A stretch of DNA of 5,534 bases from an uncultured Eubacteriales bacterium (GTDB lineage: Bacteria > Bacillota > Clostridia > Oscillospirales > CAG-272). The notes beneath the pieces were generated by a model that did no database searches, was not told where the DNA came from, and saw only the letters and a list, made by a program, of their open reading frames with translations. The stretch is taken from assembly GCA_900555785.1 (NCBI GenBank), contig USMO01000114.1, positions 1 through 5,534 of the forward strand. The letters run 5' to 3'. The position numbers and the translations under genes are program-made. Positions 4,447-5,534 of this stretch are shown here, piece after piece. The first letter of the stretch is position 1; each line of letters starts with the position of its first letter.

Positions 4447-4628
4447 TTCAGAAAAAATCGAAAAGCGGACCCGAGATGCAGGACTTCAGATGAGAAAAGC
4501 GGAAGCCCCGACAATCCGCCGGGCTTCGCTGTTCTTGTTGGGAATTCGGACTGTTTGCGCACCTCCCCGGTTTTTCCGCGTACAGCCCCTTTCCGCCTCT
4601 CCCGCCCCGGCGGGGGAGGTTTTGTTTC
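4432..4628 (+). ncRNA. Candidate small RNA between orphan promoter and terminator, about 195 nt
   Basis: A consensus promoter upstream and an intrinsic terminator at 4596-4628 bracket this stretch. The only ATG frames inside have no ribosome binding site, stop after five codons or run through the terminator. Visible structure includes a stem AGC(G)GAAGCCC / GGGCTTCGCT (4498-4508 with 4521-4530, one bulged G) whose loop contains TCCGC. That loop could pair with the GCGGA at 4465-4469, forming a pseudoknot. AAAAGCGGA occurs twice (4461-4469 and 4495-4503). I do not recognise a known RNA family. It could instead be only the untranslated part of a leader or a regulated attenuated transcript. Confidence 0.5.
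4596..4628 (+). terminator. Intrinsic terminator of the orphan transcript
   Basis: CCTCTCCCGC (4596-4605) pairs with GCGGGGGAGG (4610-4619) around the loop CCCG, with one T-G pair, and is followed by TTTTGTTTC. The T-run lies on the plus-strand side only, so it stops rightward transcription from the promoter at 4397-4425. The stretch from here to 4727 shows no gene or other structure beyond a T-run and ATATAA at about 4681-4693. Confidence 0.82.
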
Positions 4629-4727
4629 TCATAGCTTTCCCTATGCATTTCACATCTATCCCGCCCACTTCACGACCCCCTTTTTTTATATAAAGCCGCT
4701 CACCCCAAATTTTCCCTCTTAGATAAA

Positions 4728-4832
4728 GTTCTTGGAGTTCTTAGAAATTGGATTGCCTGCAATCCAATTTTCCCTTCATTTCAAGAAGGTTCCAAGCAGA
4801 GTTTGAGACAGCGTCTCAAGGTCTTTTCCCAA
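4728..4832 (+). repeat. Dispersed structured repeat, copy B, with a 26-base palindromic insertion
   Basis: It starts with the same 19 bases as copy A (GTTCTTGGAG...TTAGAA, 4728-4746), then carries 26 extra bases (4747-4772). With the flanking AA these form an 11-bp hairpin (4745-4755 with 4760-4770). It then resumes the repeat: CCTTC...AGAAGG, TTCCAAGCAG, a 7-bp hairpin TTGAGAC-AGC-GTCTCAA (4803-4819) and AGGTCTTTTCCCAA. The similarity may reach further left (to about 4710, TTTTCCCTCTTAGATAAA against GGTTGCCCTTTTCGGTGAA of the palindrome arm). The right end overlaps the last codons of the symporter gene. Confidence 0.78.
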
Positions 4833-5534
4833 ATACGCGCGTTGTCTCATCGCAAATCTCTTTTCGACAGGCGAGCAGAACAAAGAGGTTGATCGCAGTC
4901 ATGGAGGCAATGGCGAAATCCGCAGCCGACCAGATCGCGGAAGGGGCAAGCATCGCACCAACCGGAATGCAGACCGCAAAGGCAAGCAGATAGAGCGCAA
5001 GGGGCAGCCTGCGGCGGGTCAGGGACCGGATCGCCTCGCGCCCGTAGCCCGCCCAGCAGATGACCGTCGCGTAGCCAAAACAGAAGACCGCAGCGCAGAA
5101 GAACCACTTTGCCCAGGGACCCAGCACACCGGTGTAAGCCGAGATCGTCATCATCACCGCATCGTCCCCCCACGCACGAACAGAGGGAAAACTGACCAGA
5201 ATCACCAGCGCAGTCACCGTGCAGAGCAGAATGGTGTCCGCAAAGACTTCAAAAATCCCCCAGACGCCCTGCGAGGCAGGGGAGTCGGTCGCGGCGCAGG
5301 CATGCGCAGTCGGCGCGGTTCCGCAGCCCGCTTCGTTGGAGAGCAGTCCGCGCATGGTCCCGATGCGCAGCGAGCGGGAGGTCAGAAAGCCCAATACCCC
5401 TCCGGCAGCGCTCGCCGGATGAAACGCCTCCCGAAAGACCGACACCAATGCCCCGCCGAGTGCATCCCGCCGGATGATGAGCACCGCCACCGAGAGCACC
5501 AGATACCCCAGCGACATGATCGGGACCAGATATT
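4816..5534 (-). CDS. Sodium:alanine/glycine symporter family protein (AgcS), C-terminal half
   Basis: This is a secondary transporter that takes up alanine or glycine with sodium across the cell membrane. Only the last 238 residues are visible; the frame is open to the window edge (it reads YLVPIMSLGYLVL at the start), and the family's usual length is about 450-480, so the N-terminal half lies outside. The family signature is clear: LLSNEAGCGTAPTAHACA at about 63-80, followed by SPASQGVW and a FADTILLCTVTALVIL membrane segment (about 97-112). Further hydrophobic segments lie at about 6-20, 142-160, 175-195 and 205-222. The ATG at 5517 is internal, not the start. The protein ends VFGKRP, and the last codons and TGA lie inside repeat copy B. 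Confidence 0.9.
   Translation of the reverse strand, partial: YLVPIMSLGYLVLSVAVLIIRRDALGGALVSVFREAFHPASAAGGVLGFLTSRSLRIGTMRGLLSNEAGCGTAPTAHACAATDSPASQGVWGIFEVFADTILLCTVTALVILVSFPSVRAWGDDAVMMTISAYTGVLGPWAKWFFCAAVFCFGYATVICWAGYGREAIRSLTRRRLPLALYLLAFAVCIPVGAMLAPSAIWSAADFAIASMTAINLFVLLACRKEICDETTRVFGKRP

Noticed and set aside
4490..4693. 67-codon plus-strand frame inside the candidate small RNA
   Set aside because: It has no ribosome binding site, has low-complexity Pro/Arg/Phe content, and runs through the intrinsic terminator at 4596-4628.
4210..4722. 170-codon plus-strand frame opposite the XRE gene
   Set aside because: It runs antisense to a well-supported HTH gene and crosses a consensus promoter and a terminator, with no homology that I recognise.

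Overview
The window looks like a chromosomal segment of a fairly GC-rich Firmicute of class Clostridia, most likely Oscillospirales/Ruminococcaceae-like. The grounds are the gene order rpmG-secE-nusG-rplK-rplA, strong AGGAGG-type ribosome binding sites, sigma-A promoters, and a set of three small genes at the left end that I recall from that group. No genus can be named from the sequence alone.

Layout. Bases 1-770 (minus strand) hold three tightly spaced small genes of unknown function, the last one cut by the window edge. Bases 771-1460 carry no gene but are full of repeats: an inverted pair of a roughly 115-base unit that meets in a near-perfect 40-bp palindrome, and then two copies of a 36-37-base direct repeat. 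Bases 1464-4008 (plus strand) form the ribosomal protein/translocase/transcription operon. It has a consensus extended -10 promoter, a 157-base hairpin-rich leader, L33 (rpmG), SecE, NusG, L11 (rplK) and L1 (rplA). Between nusG and rplK lies a stem-internal loop that resembles the L1 binding site of 23S rRNA, so it is a good candidate for the L1 autoregulatory operator. A strong, probably bidirectional terminator closes the operon straight after rplA; rplJ and rplL do not follow.

Bases 4073-4315 (minus) encode an 80-residue XRE-type DNA-binding protein. Divergent to it is a second promoter, almost identical to the operon promoter, followed about 170-190 bases later by a good intrinsic terminator with no convincing reading frame between. 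This is a candidate small RNA of roughly 195 nt. Repeated GGGCTATA boxes around its -10 element could be the operator for the neighbouring regulator. Bases 4728-4832 are another copy of the repeat unit found at 842-1070. It overlaps the 3' end and stop codon of a sodium:alanine/glycine symporter gene (AgcS family, minus strand, 5' end outside the window).

The operon genes act together in making protein and exporting it: L33, L11 and L1 are large-subunit proteins, SecE is the translocon subunit that clamps SecY, and NusG couples transcription elongation to translation. The two most interesting items are the XRE/orphan-promoter/small-RNA-like locus and the repeat family, whose copies keep a small hairpin through paired base changes.
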